In this document: piece after piece, positions 47,516 to 56,370 of the stretch
Position numbering within the stretch: the first letter of the stretch is position 1
How the letters are laid out: every line of letters starts with the position of its first letter
DNA from: JBAVEL01 sp049587715
GTDB taxonomy: Bacteria > Bacteroidota > Ignavibacteria > UBA10030 > UBA6906
Length of the DNA stretch: 59,823 bases
Assembly: GCA_049587715.1 (NCBI GenBank)
Contig: JBAVEL010000116.1
Location: 1 to 59,823 of the forward strand
Direction: 5' to 3'
Program-made: the position numbers and the translations under genes
Notes under the pieces: generated by a model
Database searches by the model: none
The model's input: only the letters and a program-made list of their open reading frames with translations
What the model was told of the DNA's origin: nothing

Positions 47516-49858
47516 ATGCGCGCCCTTCTGCTCCTTTTTGCCCTGGCCGGGGCGGTGCTCCCTGCGGCGTCCGCCGCGGACCCCTCCGACCCTGTGTACC
47601 TCGACAGCGTCATCGCCGTGGTGGGCATCTCCATCCACCCGGATTCCCTGGCGGCGATCCTGGACCCGGCAAACGCCGAGAGCGATCACGAGTACCCCGC
47701 CCATTTCACATTTCAGAACGGGGTGCTGCGGGATTCCTTCCCCAATGTGGGATTCCGCCTCCGCGGGAACACCTCCCGGTTCTCCCGCAAGAAGTCCTTC
47801 AAGGTCTCGCTGAACACCTTCTACTCCGGGCGGAACTACCGGGGTCTGGAGAAGCTGAACCTGAACGGAGAGCACAACGATCCCACGATCCTGCGCGCCA
47901 AGCTGAGCTGGGACCTCTTTGCGGCCCACGGAACCGCCGCCTCGCGGGCTTCCCATGCCCGGCTCTTCATCAACGGTGTCTACTACGGCCTGTATACGAG
48001 CGTGGAACACGTGGACGAGAACTTCGTGTTGCGGCGCTTCGGCAACAACGGGGGGAACCTCTACAAGTGCCTCTGGCCCGCCGATCTCGTCTATCTGGGC
48101 GACGACCCGAGTCTGTACAAGCTCACATCGGGGAACAGGCGCGTGTACGAGCTCAAGACGAACGAGTCCCAGGACGACTACAGCGACCTGGCGCGCCTCA
48201 TCGGGGTGCTGCACCGGACTCCCCCCGGCGACTTCCCCCTGGAGATCCAGAGGGTCTTCAACGTCAACGGATTCCTGCGGTCTCTGGCCGTGGATATCGC
48301 CACGGGAAGCTGGGATGACTACTGGTATCTGAAGAACAACTACTACCTGTATCACAATACGGCTTCGGACAGGTTCGAGTTCATCCCCTATGACTTCGAC
48401 AACACCTTCGGCATCTGGTGGGACGGCATCGCCCCCGGCATGGACTGGGGAACGCGCCACATCTACAACTGGGGTCACCCCACCGAACCCCGGCCCCTGA
48501 CCGCGAGGATCCTGGAGATCCCCACATTCCGCAACCGGCTCAGTTTCTACATCCGGCGACTGCTCCAGCGCCACTTCCGGGAAGACCTCCTGTTCCCGAG
48601 AATCGACGCCCTGCACACCCTCATCACGCCGGCCGCCGAGGCGGACAGCTTCAGAACCCTGGACTACGGCTACACGGTGGCCGACTTTCACCGGTCCTTC
48701 ACCGAACCCCTGGGGGGGCACGTCCCGTACGGACTGAAACCCTTCATCGTGACCCGGAGGGCGAGCGCCCTGACGCAGCTCGTGAGCCCCAATGTGGCTC
48801 CTCTCCTCTCGGACCTGGAGCATGTCCCCCGCGCACCCGCTCCGGGCCGGCCGGTGACCGTGCGGGTACGCGTGGAGGACGAAGAGACCCCCTCGGCCCT
48901 CCTTCACTGGAGGGCGGGGGGCGCCTGGCAGACACCCCTCCCCCTGCGGGATGACGGCCTCAACGGAGACGGCGAGGCGGGCGACGAGGTCTACGGGGCG
49001 GTCCTGGCGGGTTTCCCCGCGGGATCCCTTGTGGACTACTGGGTGGCCGCACAGGATTCCCAGTTGATGCAGTCCGCGGAGCCGGCCGACGCTCCCTCGG
49101 GGTACCGCAGCTTCCGCGTGGGGGGCACACCCCCCCGTCTTTTCATCAACGAGTTCATGGCCGCCAACGACACCACGATCGCGGATCCCTTCGGCGAATA
49201 TGAAGACTGGATCGAGATCTTCAACGGAGACACGGCCGCGGTGTGGCTCGGAAACACCTATCTGACGGACAACTTCTCCAATCCCGGCAAGTGGCGATTC
49301 CCCGACACCACAATCGAGGGGGGCGCCTTTCTTCTTGTCTGGGCCGATGAGGACGCGCAGCAGGGACCCCTCCACGCCGGTTTCAAGCTGAACCGGGACG
49401 GGGAGAGGATCGGCCTCTACCGGGGAGACAGCCTGGGGATGGGAGTGGTGGACTCTGTCTCCTTCGGCTACCAGCAGGACGACGTCTCCTTCGGCCGTCT
49501 GCCCGACGGCGGCACCTGGCAGGTGATGGGCGCGGCCACTCCCGGATTCTCCAACACGGCGACCGCCGCGGGGGAGCATCCCCCGCTCCCGCCGCAGAGG
49601 GCCTCGCTCTCCCCCCCTTACCCGAACCCCTTCAACGCCTCCACGGTGATCACCTACAGCCTGCCCCGCCGCGCACACGTGCACCTGGCCATTTACGACA
49701 TTCTGGGCCGGGTGGTGGAGACCCTCAGGGAAGGAGAGGAGGAAGGGGGCAGGGGGCGCGCCGTGTGGAACGTCCCCCATGCGGCGGGGGGGATCTACTT
49801 CTGCCGCCTCCAGGCGGGAGGAGAGCTCAGGACGGCGAAGCTGGTTCTCGTGCGGTAG
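47516..49858 (+). CDS. Exported CotH kinase-like protein with lamin-tail and C-terminal sorting-type domain
   Basis: A 780-residue secreted protein. A signal peptide (1-20) is followed by a CotH-type atypical kinase domain (about 70-430) that retains GFRLRGNTSRFSRKKSFKV, the KNNYYLY region and the metal-binding IPYDFDNTFG. A beta-rich linker domain (about 445-535) comes next, then a lamin-tail domain (about 540-650, FINEFMAANDT, EDWIEIFN). The C-terminal domain (about 700-780, PYPNPFNASTVITY, YDILGRVV, GIYFCRL) resembles T9SS/FlgD-type sorting tails. CotH kinases phosphorylate surface proteins in Bacillus; here the role is unknown. AAAGGAA precedes the ATG. Confidence 0.9.
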   Translation: MRALLLLFALAGAVLPAASAADPSDPVYLDSVIAVVGISIHPDSLAAILDPANAESDHEYPAHFTFQNGVLRDSFPNVGFRLRGNTSRFSRKKSFKVSLNTFYSGRNYRGLEKLNLNGEHNDPTILRAKLSWDLFAAHGTAASRASHARLFINGVYYGLYTSVEHVDENFVLRRFGNNGGNLYKCLWPADLVYLGDDPSLYKLTSGNRRVYELKTNESQDDYSDLARLIGVLHRTPPGDFPLEIQRVFNVNGFLRSLAVDIATGSWDDYWYLKNNYYLYHNTASDRFEFIPYDFDNTFGIWWDGIAPGMDWGTRHIYNWGHPTEPRPLTARILEIPTFRNRLSFYIRRLLQRHFREDLLFPRIDALHTLITPAAEADSFRTLDYGYTVADFHRSFTEPLGGHVPYGLKPFIVTRRASALTQLVSPNVAPLLSDLEHVPRAPAPGRPVTVRVRVEDEETPSALLHWRAGGAWQTPLPLRDDGLNGDGEAGDEVYGAVLAGFPAGSLVDYWVAAQDSQLMQSAEPADAPSGYRSFRVGGTPPRLFINEFMAANDTTIADPFGEYEDWIEIFNGDTAAVWLGNTYLTDNFSNPGKWRFPDTTIEGGAFLLVWADEDAQQGPLHAGFKLNRDGERIGLYRGDSLGMGVVDSVSFGYQQDDVSFGRLPDGGTWQVMGAATPGFSNTATAAGEHPPLPPQRASLSPPYPNPFNASTVITYSLPRRAHVHLAIYDILGRVVETLREGEEEGGRGRAVWNVPHAAGGIYFCRLQAGGELRTAKLVLVR

Positions 49859-51356
49859 GAGCGGACCGCTCGTTCCTCTCCAGGAGCCACTCCGCCAGTC
49901 CATGGAGCGACTCCCACGACACATTCACCCCGTGGTGCGGCTCCACATGCACGTCTCCCCGGAAGGGGATGTCCCGCACCAGGGATTCGTTCAGGGCGCC
50001 CAGCTTCCCCGCCAGGGCGAAGACGGCCGACTGATGCGTGGAGCAGGAGACGGGGGGATTGGTCCGTCCATGGACAAAGTAGCCGGCCGGCAGAGCGGCC
50101 CGGTCCAGATCCCCGTGCCAGTGGGCGATGGCCATGCCCGAGCGCTCGAAGGCCTCCACGAAGGGAGCGCCCGGACGAAGCTGCTTCAGCACCGAGGCGG
50201 CCAGGGCGTTGCCGGCGGCATGGGCCAGAATCGCCGCGGTGTCGTAGGAAGGACGGCAGTCCACCCTGGCGCTCATGCCCCGCGGGGTCTTGAAAACAAC
50301 CGTGCCCCGCACCAGCCCGGTCAGAACAAGGTCCCGCGCAATGTCGATCCGGGTCTTGTCGCAACCGGATCGGGTGGAGAGTATCCACACGGGGGGTACT
50401 TCCGCCACGAGAGGCCCCGCGTGGAAATCCAGCCGGACCCAGAGCCGGTCATCCCTCCTCCACACGCCCTCCTGTGCCCGTCCGTCCGCTTCCCCCCGCA
50501 GGAACTCCTCCAGGGTCTCGGCGGGACGCACAGGGCCGGCGAGCTGACGGGCAAGAAACCCGTAGCTCATCCCGGAACGGTGGTCCAGGTAGGCCGCCGC
50601 AATCCGCCTGTAGTAGCGGTTCCGGAACTTCAGGGAATCAAGGGATGTGTGGAAGAGCATGAGGCCCGTGCGCTGCCACAGGGGACTGCTGGATGCGAAA
50701 TCCCGCGCATACGGGGCGATCCCGGGCGCCGCCACGTCCAGATCCCCCTCCCGCAGGTCGTAGTCCGAGGTGTGCGGGGGAACCACCGGCGCGGCAAGCT
50801 TGGGAATCAGCGTGGCCAGCACGTCCCCGTCCAGGGTCTCCCCGTGCGGGCACCGGATGATGGCGCCGTTCATTGTGCAGATGGTCCACGCATCCTCCTG
50901 CACGTAGATGACCACCTGAACGATGCTCCAGGAAAGGTCCCTCACAATGCTGTTCAGACGCTCCTGCGGGTGGTGGGAGTCCTCCACGGGAAGCGGCCGG
51001 TCCAGGAGCCCCACAATGGTCACCCTCCGCAGGTTCGCCGCGTAGTCCACGGGAAGATCCCCCGTCCCGAGTTCCCCCGGGGCGATCACCACGATCCCGT
51101 CCCGGAGCTTCCCCGTCCGGGGGTCGACGGCATCGGGAAAATCCAGGAGGGCGGCCCCCGACCGGCGGAGCGCCGCGGCCAGTTTCACCGTGAACGCATC
51201 CAGCCGGGGAGTGGACTTCCCCCGGGGAAAGATGGCCACACGCAGCCGGGCCGCCATCTCCTCCCGCGTGGTGGGCACCTCCGCCCCGATGCCCAGGACG
51301 GCATCCAGGGCTGCACTCCCCAGGACGGGGGACTCTTGCTCGAGCATCGTGCTCAC
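49827..51356 (-). CDS. Uncharacterised 509-residue protein coupled to an SDR gene
   Basis: I do not recognise this family. The protein is soluble, with no signal peptide or membrane helix. It has an N-terminal segment with EEMAARLRVAIFPRGKSTPRLD and a middle part with NLRRVTIVGLLDRPLPVEDSHHP and WTICTMNGAIIRCPHGE. A distinctive HTSLDSLKFRNRYYRRIAAAYLDHRSGMSYGFLA-type region lies near 220-255. Later come SRSGCDKTRIDIARDLVLTG and a C-terminal HWHGDLDRAALP. Conserved-looking His, Arg and Cys clusters suggest an enzyme. GTG 51356 overlaps the SDR stop by 4 bp (GTGA), so the two are translationally coupled. It converges on the CotH gene with a 32-bp overlap. Confidence 0.65.
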   Translation of the reverse strand: MSTMLEQESPVLGSAALDAVLGIGAEVPTTREEMAARLRVAIFPRGKSTPRLDAFTVKLAAALRRSGAALLDFPDAVDPRTGKLRDGIVVIAPGELGTGDLPVDYAANLRRVTIVGLLDRPLPVEDSHHPQERLNSIVRDLSWSIVQVVIYVQEDAWTICTMNGAIIRCPHGETLDGDVLATLIPKLAAPVVPPHTSDYDLREGDLDVAAPGIAPYARDFASSSPLWQRTGLMLFHTSLDSLKFRNRYYRRIAAAYLDHRSGMSYGFLARQLAGPVRPAETLEEFLRGEADGRAQEGVWRRDDRLWVRLDFHAGPLVAEVPPVWILSTRSGCDKTRIDIARDLVLTGLVRGTVVFKTPRGMSARVDCRPSYDTAAILAHAAGNALAASVLKQLRPGAPFVEAFERSGMAIAHWHGDLDRAALPAGYFVHGRTNPPVSCSTHQSAVFALAGKLGALNESLVRDIPFRGDVHVEPHHGVNVSWESLHGLAEWLLERNERSAPTAREPASPS

Positions 51357-52186
51357 TGTCGTTCGTGCTTCATATGCCGGGATGGAGGAAGCCAGTCTGT
51401 TTCCCCCTCCAGGCGAAACATTCTCACAAGCGCGTCTCCCAGGGAGGCCCGAAATGCGGAAGCCGTCAGAAGGAGCTTCGGCCCGACCCAAGGCACCAGG
51501 ACCTCGCCTCCGAATCGTCGGTCCAGGGCCCGGAGCGCCGCCCGCGCCACCCGCCCGGGACGGATCTTGGCGGACACCCGGGGGACCCTCAGTCCGGCAA
51601 TCATGGGCGTATCCACCCTCCCCGGCAGAAGAGTCACCACCCGGATTCCCGTTGGGCGGAGTTCCTGGCGAAGGACCTCCAGGAAGCCCGTGAGGGCAAA
51701 CTTGGAAGCCGCATACGGGGCATCCAGCGGGAGCCCTTTTCTCCCGTCCACGGAGGAGACCGCCGCCACGGCCCCCGCACCCCTGGCCAGCATCCCGGGC
51801 AGAAGTCCCAGAACCAGCTCCACACAGGGCCGGAAGTTGATGTCCATCGCCTCCGTGAAATCCGCCGGAGTCAGCCCCCGCACAGGCCCCCGCACATACC
51901 GTCCGGCGGCATAGAAAAGGAGATCCACTCCGCCCGGGCATTCCCCGACACGCTCCAGGAGCATCTGCACATCCTCTGCTCGCGACAGATCGGCCGGAAC
52001 CGCGAAGGTCTCCACCCCGTGCGGAAGAAGCTCCTGCCGGAGGTCATCCAGGGCATCGGAGGATGTGGCGGAGAGGACCAGGGTGGTACCCCGGCCTGCG
52101 AGGGCGTGAGCCATGGCCCTCCCGATACCCCCCGTGGCGCCGGTGATGAGCGCCGTCCGGGGGCCGCGTCTGCCGGTGTGTCGCAT
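51353..52186 (-). CDS. Short-chain dehydrogenase/reductase
   Basis: A 277-residue classical SDR. It has the NAD(P)-binding TGATGGIGRAM near 16-26, the catalytic Ser in SSVDGRKG, and YAASKFALTGFL with the active Tyr and Lys. The stretch LLPGRVDTPMI follows. Arg residues near the beta2 region could suggest NADP preference, but this is uncertain. The family acts on many alcohols and ketones, so the substrate is open. ATG 52186 has no clear ribosome-binding site. It is coupled to the unknown 509-residue gene downstream. Confidence 0.9.
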   Translation of the reverse strand: MRHTGRRGPRTALITGATGGIGRAMAHALAGRGTTLVLSATSSDALDDLRQELLPHGVETFAVPADLSRAEDVQMLLERVGECPGGVDLLFYAAGRYVRGPVRGLTPADFTEAMDINFRPCVELVLGLLPGMLARGAGAVAAVSSVDGRKGLPLDAPYAASKFALTGFLEVLRQELRPTGIRVVTLLPGRVDTPMIAGLRVPRVSAKIRPGRVARAALRALDRRFGGEVLVPWVGPKLLLTASAFRASLGDALVRMFRLEGETDWLPPSRHMKHERQ

Positions 52187-52231
52187 GTCAGCGCCGTTCG
52201 GGGCCGTTCATGAAGCCGGGCGATGGGGGGG

Positions 52232-52268
52232 GACGCAAAAGGAAAGGTGCAGCGCGGCGCTGCACCTT
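52232..52268 (-). terminator. Rho-independent terminator after tRNA-Phe
   Basis: On the minus strand AAGGTGCAGC pairs perfectly with GCTGCACCTT (10 bp, 5-nt loop) and is followed by TCCTTTTGCG. The stem starts 5 nt after the tRNA 3' end, so it is the tRNA terminator. Confidence 0.8.
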
Positions 52269-52272
52269 CTCG

Positions 52273-52345
52273 TGGACAGGGACGGAATCGAACCGCCGAC
52301 ACATGGATTTTCAGTCCATTGCTCTACCAACTGAGCTACCTGTCC
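52273..52345 (-). tRNA. tRNA-Phe (anticodon GAA)
   Basis: A 73-nt tRNA folds cleanly. The acceptor stem GGACAGG/CCTGTCC with discriminator A, a D arm with GCTC/GAGC, and an anticodon stem ATGGA/TCCAT with loop CTGAAAA are all present. The T arm is GGCGG-TTCGATT-CCGTC. The anticodon is GAA (Phe). The 3' CCA is not encoded. It is a single tRNA unit with its own promoter and terminator. Confidence 0.97.
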
Positions 52346-52365
52346 GGAGTGCCCCCTTCCTTATC

Positions 52366-52394
52366 AAGGTACCCAAAAACGGAGAGACATTCAA
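52366..52394 (-). promoter_or_regulatory. Predicted promoter of tRNA-Phe
   Basis: On the minus strand TTGAAT (52394-52389) and TACCTT (52371-52366) are 17 bp apart, ending 20 bp before the tRNA 5' end. It follows the acyl-CoA dehydrogenase stop. Confidence 0.55.
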
Positions 52395-52407
52395 CCGCCG
52401 GGGGCCG

Positions 52408-53553
52408 TCAGCCGAGCCGCCCCAGCCGCTTGAGAACCTCGCGGGCGATGACCACACGCTGGATCTCGTTTGTCCCCTCGAAGATCCTGTTGATGCGGGA
52501 GTCCCTGTAGAAGCGCTCGATGGGAAGCTCCCGGGAATAGCCCATGCCCCCGTGAACCTGCACCGCCATATCCACCACATCGTGCAGGCCGTCCGAACAG
52601 AAGAGCTTGACCATGGCCGACTGGCGGGAAATGGGCTTCCCCGCGTCGTAGTCCGATGCGGTCCGGTAGACGATGGACTCCATGGCGAACACCCTCGTGG
52701 CCATATCCGCGAGCATGAACTGGATGGCCTGGAACTGGGCGATGGGCACGTCGAACTGCTTCCGCTCCCGGGCGAATCTGGTGGAAAGCTCCAGCATCTC
52801 CTTGGCTGCGCCCAGGCAGGCGGCCCCGAGCCCCAGCCGGCCGGCGTCCAGCGTCCGCATCGCCACCAGGAATCCCCGTCCATCCTCCCCGATGATGTTC
52901 TCGTGGGGGACCCGCACGTTTTCCAGCGTGATTGCGGATGTGTGGCTCCCCCGGATGCCCATCTTCTTCTCGGGAGGTCCGGCATGGTAGCCGGGCGTCC
53001 GGGTCTCCACCACGAAGCCCGTGATGCCCCGCTCGGTGCGGGCGAAAAGCGACACCACGTCGGCGATGCCTCCATTGGTGATCCAGAGCTTCTCTCCGTT
53101 GATCACCCACTCGTTCCCCTCCCGGACTGCCCGTGTCCGGAGGTTGAAGGAGTCGGATCCGGCCAGAACCTCCGTCAGGGCAAACGCGCCGATCATTTTT
53201 CCCTCGGCCAGGGGGACCAGGTACTTGCGTTTCAGGGCCTCGCTTCCGCCCAGATAGATGGCGTTGGCCCCGATGGACTGATGGGCTCCGATGAACGTCG
53301 CCGTGGAAAGACACCCCCGCGCAATCTCCTCCTGCATCAGGCAGTATCCCACCTCCCCGAAGCCGCCTCCCCCGTACTCGGGGGGGAAAGCGGCGCCCAG
53401 GAGGCCCAGGTCCCTCAGTCTCGCAATGAATTCCGGCGGAATGCGCTCCTCCTCATCGATCCGGTGCGCGATCGGCTTCAGCTCGGCCTGGACGAAATCC
53501 CGGACCGTGCTGCGGAGCATCTGGTGCTCTTCGCTGAACTCAAAGGGAGACAT
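52408..53553 (-). CDS. Acyl-CoA dehydrogenase
   Basis: A 381-residue FAD enzyme that forms the alpha-beta double bond of acyl-CoA. Family motifs are ALTEVLAGSDSFNLRTRA-type flavin contact, KLWITNGGIADVV, RKQFDVPIAQFQAIQFMLADM, the QVHGGMGYS stretch and the catalytic Glu in RIFEGTNEIQRVVIAR. The residue pattern fits short/branched- or medium-chain members. ATG 53553 has GGAG 8 nt upstream; an in-frame upstream ATG at 53589 adds 12 residues. It follows an SDR gene by 45 bp. Confidence 0.95.
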   Translation of the reverse strand: MSPFEFSEEHQMLRSTVRDFVQAELKPIAHRIDEEERIPPEFIARLRDLGLLGAAFPPEYGGGGFGEVGYCLMQEEIARGCLSTATFIGAHQSIGANAIYLGGSEALKRKYLVPLAEGKMIGAFALTEVLAGSDSFNLRTRAVREGNEWVINGEKLWITNGGIADVVSLFARTERGITGFVVETRTPGYHAGPPEKKMGIRGSHTSAITLENVRVPHENIIGEDGRGFLVAMRTLDAGRLGLGAACLGAAKEMLELSTRFARERKQFDVPIAQFQAIQFMLADMATRVFAMESIVYRTASDYDAGKPISRQSAMVKLFCSDGLHDVVDMAVQVHGGMGYSRELPIERFYRDSRINRIFEGTNEIQRVVIAREVLKRLGRLG

Positions 53554-53598
53554 GGTGTGCGCTCCGTTGGGTTTCTTGCCCCAGGACACCCTGCGGCA

Positions 53599-54438
53599 TC
53601 ACTCGCGGTGGGTCTTCTGGCCTACATAGTTCACGATATCCTCGCCCCCGTCCACCCCGATCACGTTCCCCGACACCCAGTATGCATTGTCGTCGGCAAG
53701 CAGGACCAGGGCGCGCGCCACGTCCTCCGCCGCGGTGACGGTCCCGTGAGGGTTCTTGGCCCGGGCGATCTCCAGCATTCTGGCCGCGCCCGGGATCTTC
53801 CGGAGGGCCGGGGTGTCCGTCACGCCCGCCATGATCGCGTTGGCCGTGATGCCCAGGGGACCCAGCTCCATGGCCAGCTGGCGGATGTGCGACTCCAGGG
53901 CGGCCTTGGCGGCGGACACCGCCCCGTAGTTCGGAAGAACGGAATGCCCGCCCGAGCTTGTCATGCCGAAGATGCGCCCGCCCTTCCGCATGAGACCCCG
54001 CTGGAGGAGGCCCTGCACCCAGTACACCAGGCTGTTGGCCATCACATCCAGGGTCATCTCCATCTGCGCCTGGCTCACCACATCCTCGGGCTGCTTTCCC
54101 ACAAAGGGCTTGAGCGTGCCGAAGGCAAGGGAATGAAGGAGGACCTTGACGGTCTGCCCGTGCATCCGGGCGAAGCGCTCCCGCACATCATCCAGCACCT
54201 CGCTCCGCTTGATCGCGTCGGCCGCGTTGATATTATGGAAGATGGCTTCCCGGCCGGCATGCCGGATCTCCCGGGTGCACTGGACCACGTTGTGCATCGT
54301 GGCCTGGCGGTCCAGATGCACGCCGATGATGTTGAGCCCGTGCCGGGCGAACTCCACGGCCGCGGCCCCCCCGAAGCCGCTGGAGGCCCCCAGGATGAGG
54401 GCCCACTCGTGATGCTTGAACCTCTGCTCTGCTTTCAT
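53599..54438 (-). CDS. SDR family oxidoreductase, enoyl-ACP reductase-like
   Basis: A 279-residue SDR with the cofactor loop GASSGFGGAAAVEFARHG, long for the classical type. LLHSLAFGTLKP follows, and the Tyr-x(6)-Lys region reads NYGAVSAAKAALESH. The tail WVSGNVIGVDGGEDIVNYVG resembles enoyl-ACP reductase (FabI/FabL-like) and related SDRs. The active pattern and length suggest fatty-acid related chemistry, consistent with the acyl-CoA dehydrogenase gene next to it. The exact substrate is open. It lies 28 bp after glmS. Confidence 0.85.
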   Translation of the reverse strand: MKAEQRFKHHEWALILGASSGFGGAAAVEFARHGLNIIGVHLDRQATMHNVVQCTREIRHAGREAIFHNINAADAIKRSEVLDDVRERFARMHGQTVKVLLHSLAFGTLKPFVGKQPEDVVSQAQMEMTLDVMANSLVYWVQGLLQRGLMRKGGRIFGMTSSGGHSVLPNYGAVSAAKAALESHIRQLAMELGPLGITANAIMAGVTDTPALRKIPGAARMLEIARAKNPHGTVTAAEDVARALVLLADDNAYWVSGNVIGVDGGEDIVNYVGQKTHRE

Positions 54439-54466
54439 GCGACCCGTTCCCCGAAACTGGGAGACA

Positions 54467-56305
54467 TCATTCCACGGTCACGCTCTTAGCCAGGTTGCGT
54501 GGCTGGTCCACGTCGGTTCCGCGGGCCACGGCCATATGATACGCCAGGAGCTGGAGGGGGATGACGTTCAGGATCGGCCCGAAGAAGCCGTATGTCCGCG
54601 GGACGGGTATCACGAATTCCGCCATCGGCCCGATCTCGGAGTCATCCTCGTTGGCGATGGCGATGATGCGGCCCCGCCGCGCCCGCACCTCCTGCAGGTT
54701 GCTGATGACCTTGTCGTAGATCGCATCCCGGGGCACGATGAACACCACCGGCATGTCCCTGTCGATGAGGGCGATGGGCCCGTGTTTCATCTCCGCCGCG
54801 GGATAGCCCTCAGCATGGATGTACGAGATCTCCTTCAGCTTCAGGGCTCCCTCCAGGGCCACGGGGAAGTTGGCCCCCCTGCCCAGGTAGAGGAAGTTCC
54901 GTGACTCCCTGAACTCGAGGGCCACCCGCCGGATCTCATCCTCCCGGCTCAGGATCCGCTCCACCTTGGAGGGAATCGCCGCCAGCTCCTTCGTCAGGAC
55001 CAGGGCCTCCTCCCGGGGCATGCCGCGCCCCCGCGCCAGCATGAGGGAGAGGAGGGCCAGGACGCTCAACTGCGACGTGAAGGCCTTGGTGGATGCCACC
55101 CCGATTTCGGGACCCGCGTGGATGTAGACCCCGCCGTCGGACTCCCGGGCAATGCTGCTCCCCACGACGTTCACGATACCGAGCACCGCGGCCCCGCGCC
55201 GCTTCGCCTCCCGGAGGGCCGCCAGGGTGTCGGCCGTCTCCCCGCTCTGGCTGATGAGCAGCACCACATCCTCCCCGCCGAGAACGGGATTCCGGTAGCG
55301 GAACTCGGAGGCATACTCCACCTCCACGGGGATCCGGGCAATCGCCTCCAGCATGTACTCCCCCACCAGCGCCGCATGCCAGGATGTGCCGCAGGCGGTG
55401 ATGATGATGCGGCGGGCCTCCAGCAGGCGATCCTTCACTTCCGCCAGCCCCCCCAGCTTCACGTCTCCGTCGTCCACCAGGAGGCGCCCCCGCAGGGCAT
55501 TGCGGATGGTCTCGGGCTGCTCGTGAATCTCCTTCAGCATGAAGTGTTCGTACCCGGCCCGCTCGATCTGCGCCAGCTCCATGGAGATCTCGTGGATCTC
55601 CTTCGGGGCTGCCACGTCTGCGATCGTGATGATCCGGTACCCCTCCGCCGTGATGTCCGCGATTTCCCCGTCATCCAGGTACACCACCCGCCGGGTGTGT
55701 TCCACGAGGGCGGCCGCGTCCGAGGCCACCAGGTTCTCCCCCTCCCCCACCCCCAGGATCATCGGGCTCCCCTTCCGCGCCGCCACGATGCGGTCGGGCT
55801 CCCGGCGCGAGATCACCACCAGCCCGTAGGCCCCCTCCACCTCGGCAAGGGCGAGCCGGACCCCCTGCACCAGCGACCCCGTGTGCCGGACCAGGGTCCC
55901 GATCAGATGGGCCAGCACCTCCGTGTCCGTATCGCTCCGGAATTGGTGCCCGTCCCGTTCCAGCTTGGTCCGGAGGGCACGGTAGTTCTCGATGATGCCG
56001 TTGTGAATGATGGCTGTTTCCATCAGGGCATCCCAGTGCGGATGCGCGTTGGCATCGTTGGGTTCCCCGTGGGTGGCCCATCGGGTGTGCCCCATGCCGA
56101 CGCGGCCGGCCGGAGGTGTGGGCATCTCCCCCAGGTGCCGCACCAGGTCGGCCACCTTCCCGGCCCGCTTCTCCACGAGGAACGACCCGCCGTCCAGGAC
56201 GGCGATACCCGCAGAGTCATACCCCCGGTACTCCATCCTGCGGAGGCCCTCCAGCAACAGAGGGACACAGTCTCTATGGCCTATGTAGGCAACAATACCG
56301 CACAT
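54467..56305 (-). CDS. glmS: Glucosamine-fructose-6-phosphate aminotransferase
   Basis: A 612-residue GlmS that makes glucosamine-6-phosphate from fructose-6-phosphate and glutamine, the first step to UDP-GlcNAc. The mature enzyme starts with catalytic Cys2 (MCGIVAYIG). HTRWATHGEPNDANAHPH follows, then two SIS domains with CGTSWHAALVGEYMLE and SQSGETADTLAAL, and the end LAKSVTVE. Length is normal. The predicted leader is only about 30 nt, too short for a glmS ribozyme. It precedes the SDR and acyl-CoA dehydrogenase genes. Confidence 0.97.
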   Translation of the reverse strand: MCGIVAYIGHRDCVPLLLEGLRRMEYRGYDSAGIAVLDGGSFLVEKRAGKVADLVRHLGEMPTPPAGRVGMGHTRWATHGEPNDANAHPHWDALMETAIIHNGIIENYRALRTKLERDGHQFRSDTDTEVLAHLIGTLVRHTGSLVQGVRLALAEVEGAYGLVVISRREPDRIVAARKGSPMILGVGEGENLVASDAAALVEHTRRVVYLDDGEIADITAEGYRIITIADVAAPKEIHEISMELAQIERAGYEHFMLKEIHEQPETIRNALRGRLLVDDGDVKLGGLAEVKDRLLEARRIIITACGTSWHAALVGEYMLEAIARIPVEVEYASEFRYRNPVLGGEDVVLLISQSGETADTLAALREAKRRGAAVLGIVNVVGSSIARESDGGVYIHAGPEIGVASTKAFTSQLSVLALLSLMLARGRGMPREEALVLTKELAAIPSKVERILSREDEIRRVALEFRESRNFLYLGRGANFPVALEGALKLKEISYIHAEGYPAAEMKHGPIALIDRDMPVVFIVPRDAIYDKVISNLQEVRARRGRIIAIANEDDSEIGPMAEFVIPVPRTYGFFGPILNVIPLQLLAYHMAVARGTDVDQPRNLAKSVTVE

Positions 56306-56341
56306 GGTAAACGGTCCGGGGTGGCGGAGAGGATAAGCAAA

Positions 56342-56370
56342 AAACTAACGAAATCCCCCCTGAGAATCAA
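56342..56370 (-). promoter_or_regulatory. Predicted promoter of glmS
   Basis: On the minus strand TTGATT (56370-56365) and TAGTTT (56347-56342) are spaced 17 bp, about 37 bp before the glmS ATG. It overlaps the end of the pgeF-like gene. A loose C5/G5 inverted repeat (56355-56380) overlaps it. Confidence 0.4.

Noticed and set aside
52244..52268. Near-perfect palindrome read as an operator
   Set aside because: Its position 5 nt after the tRNA and the TCCTTTT tail on the minus strand make it a rho-independent terminator.
56306..56341. glmS ribozyme upstream of glmS
   Set aside because: The leader from the predicted promoter is only about 30 nt, and no ribozyme-like folding or conserved core is seen.
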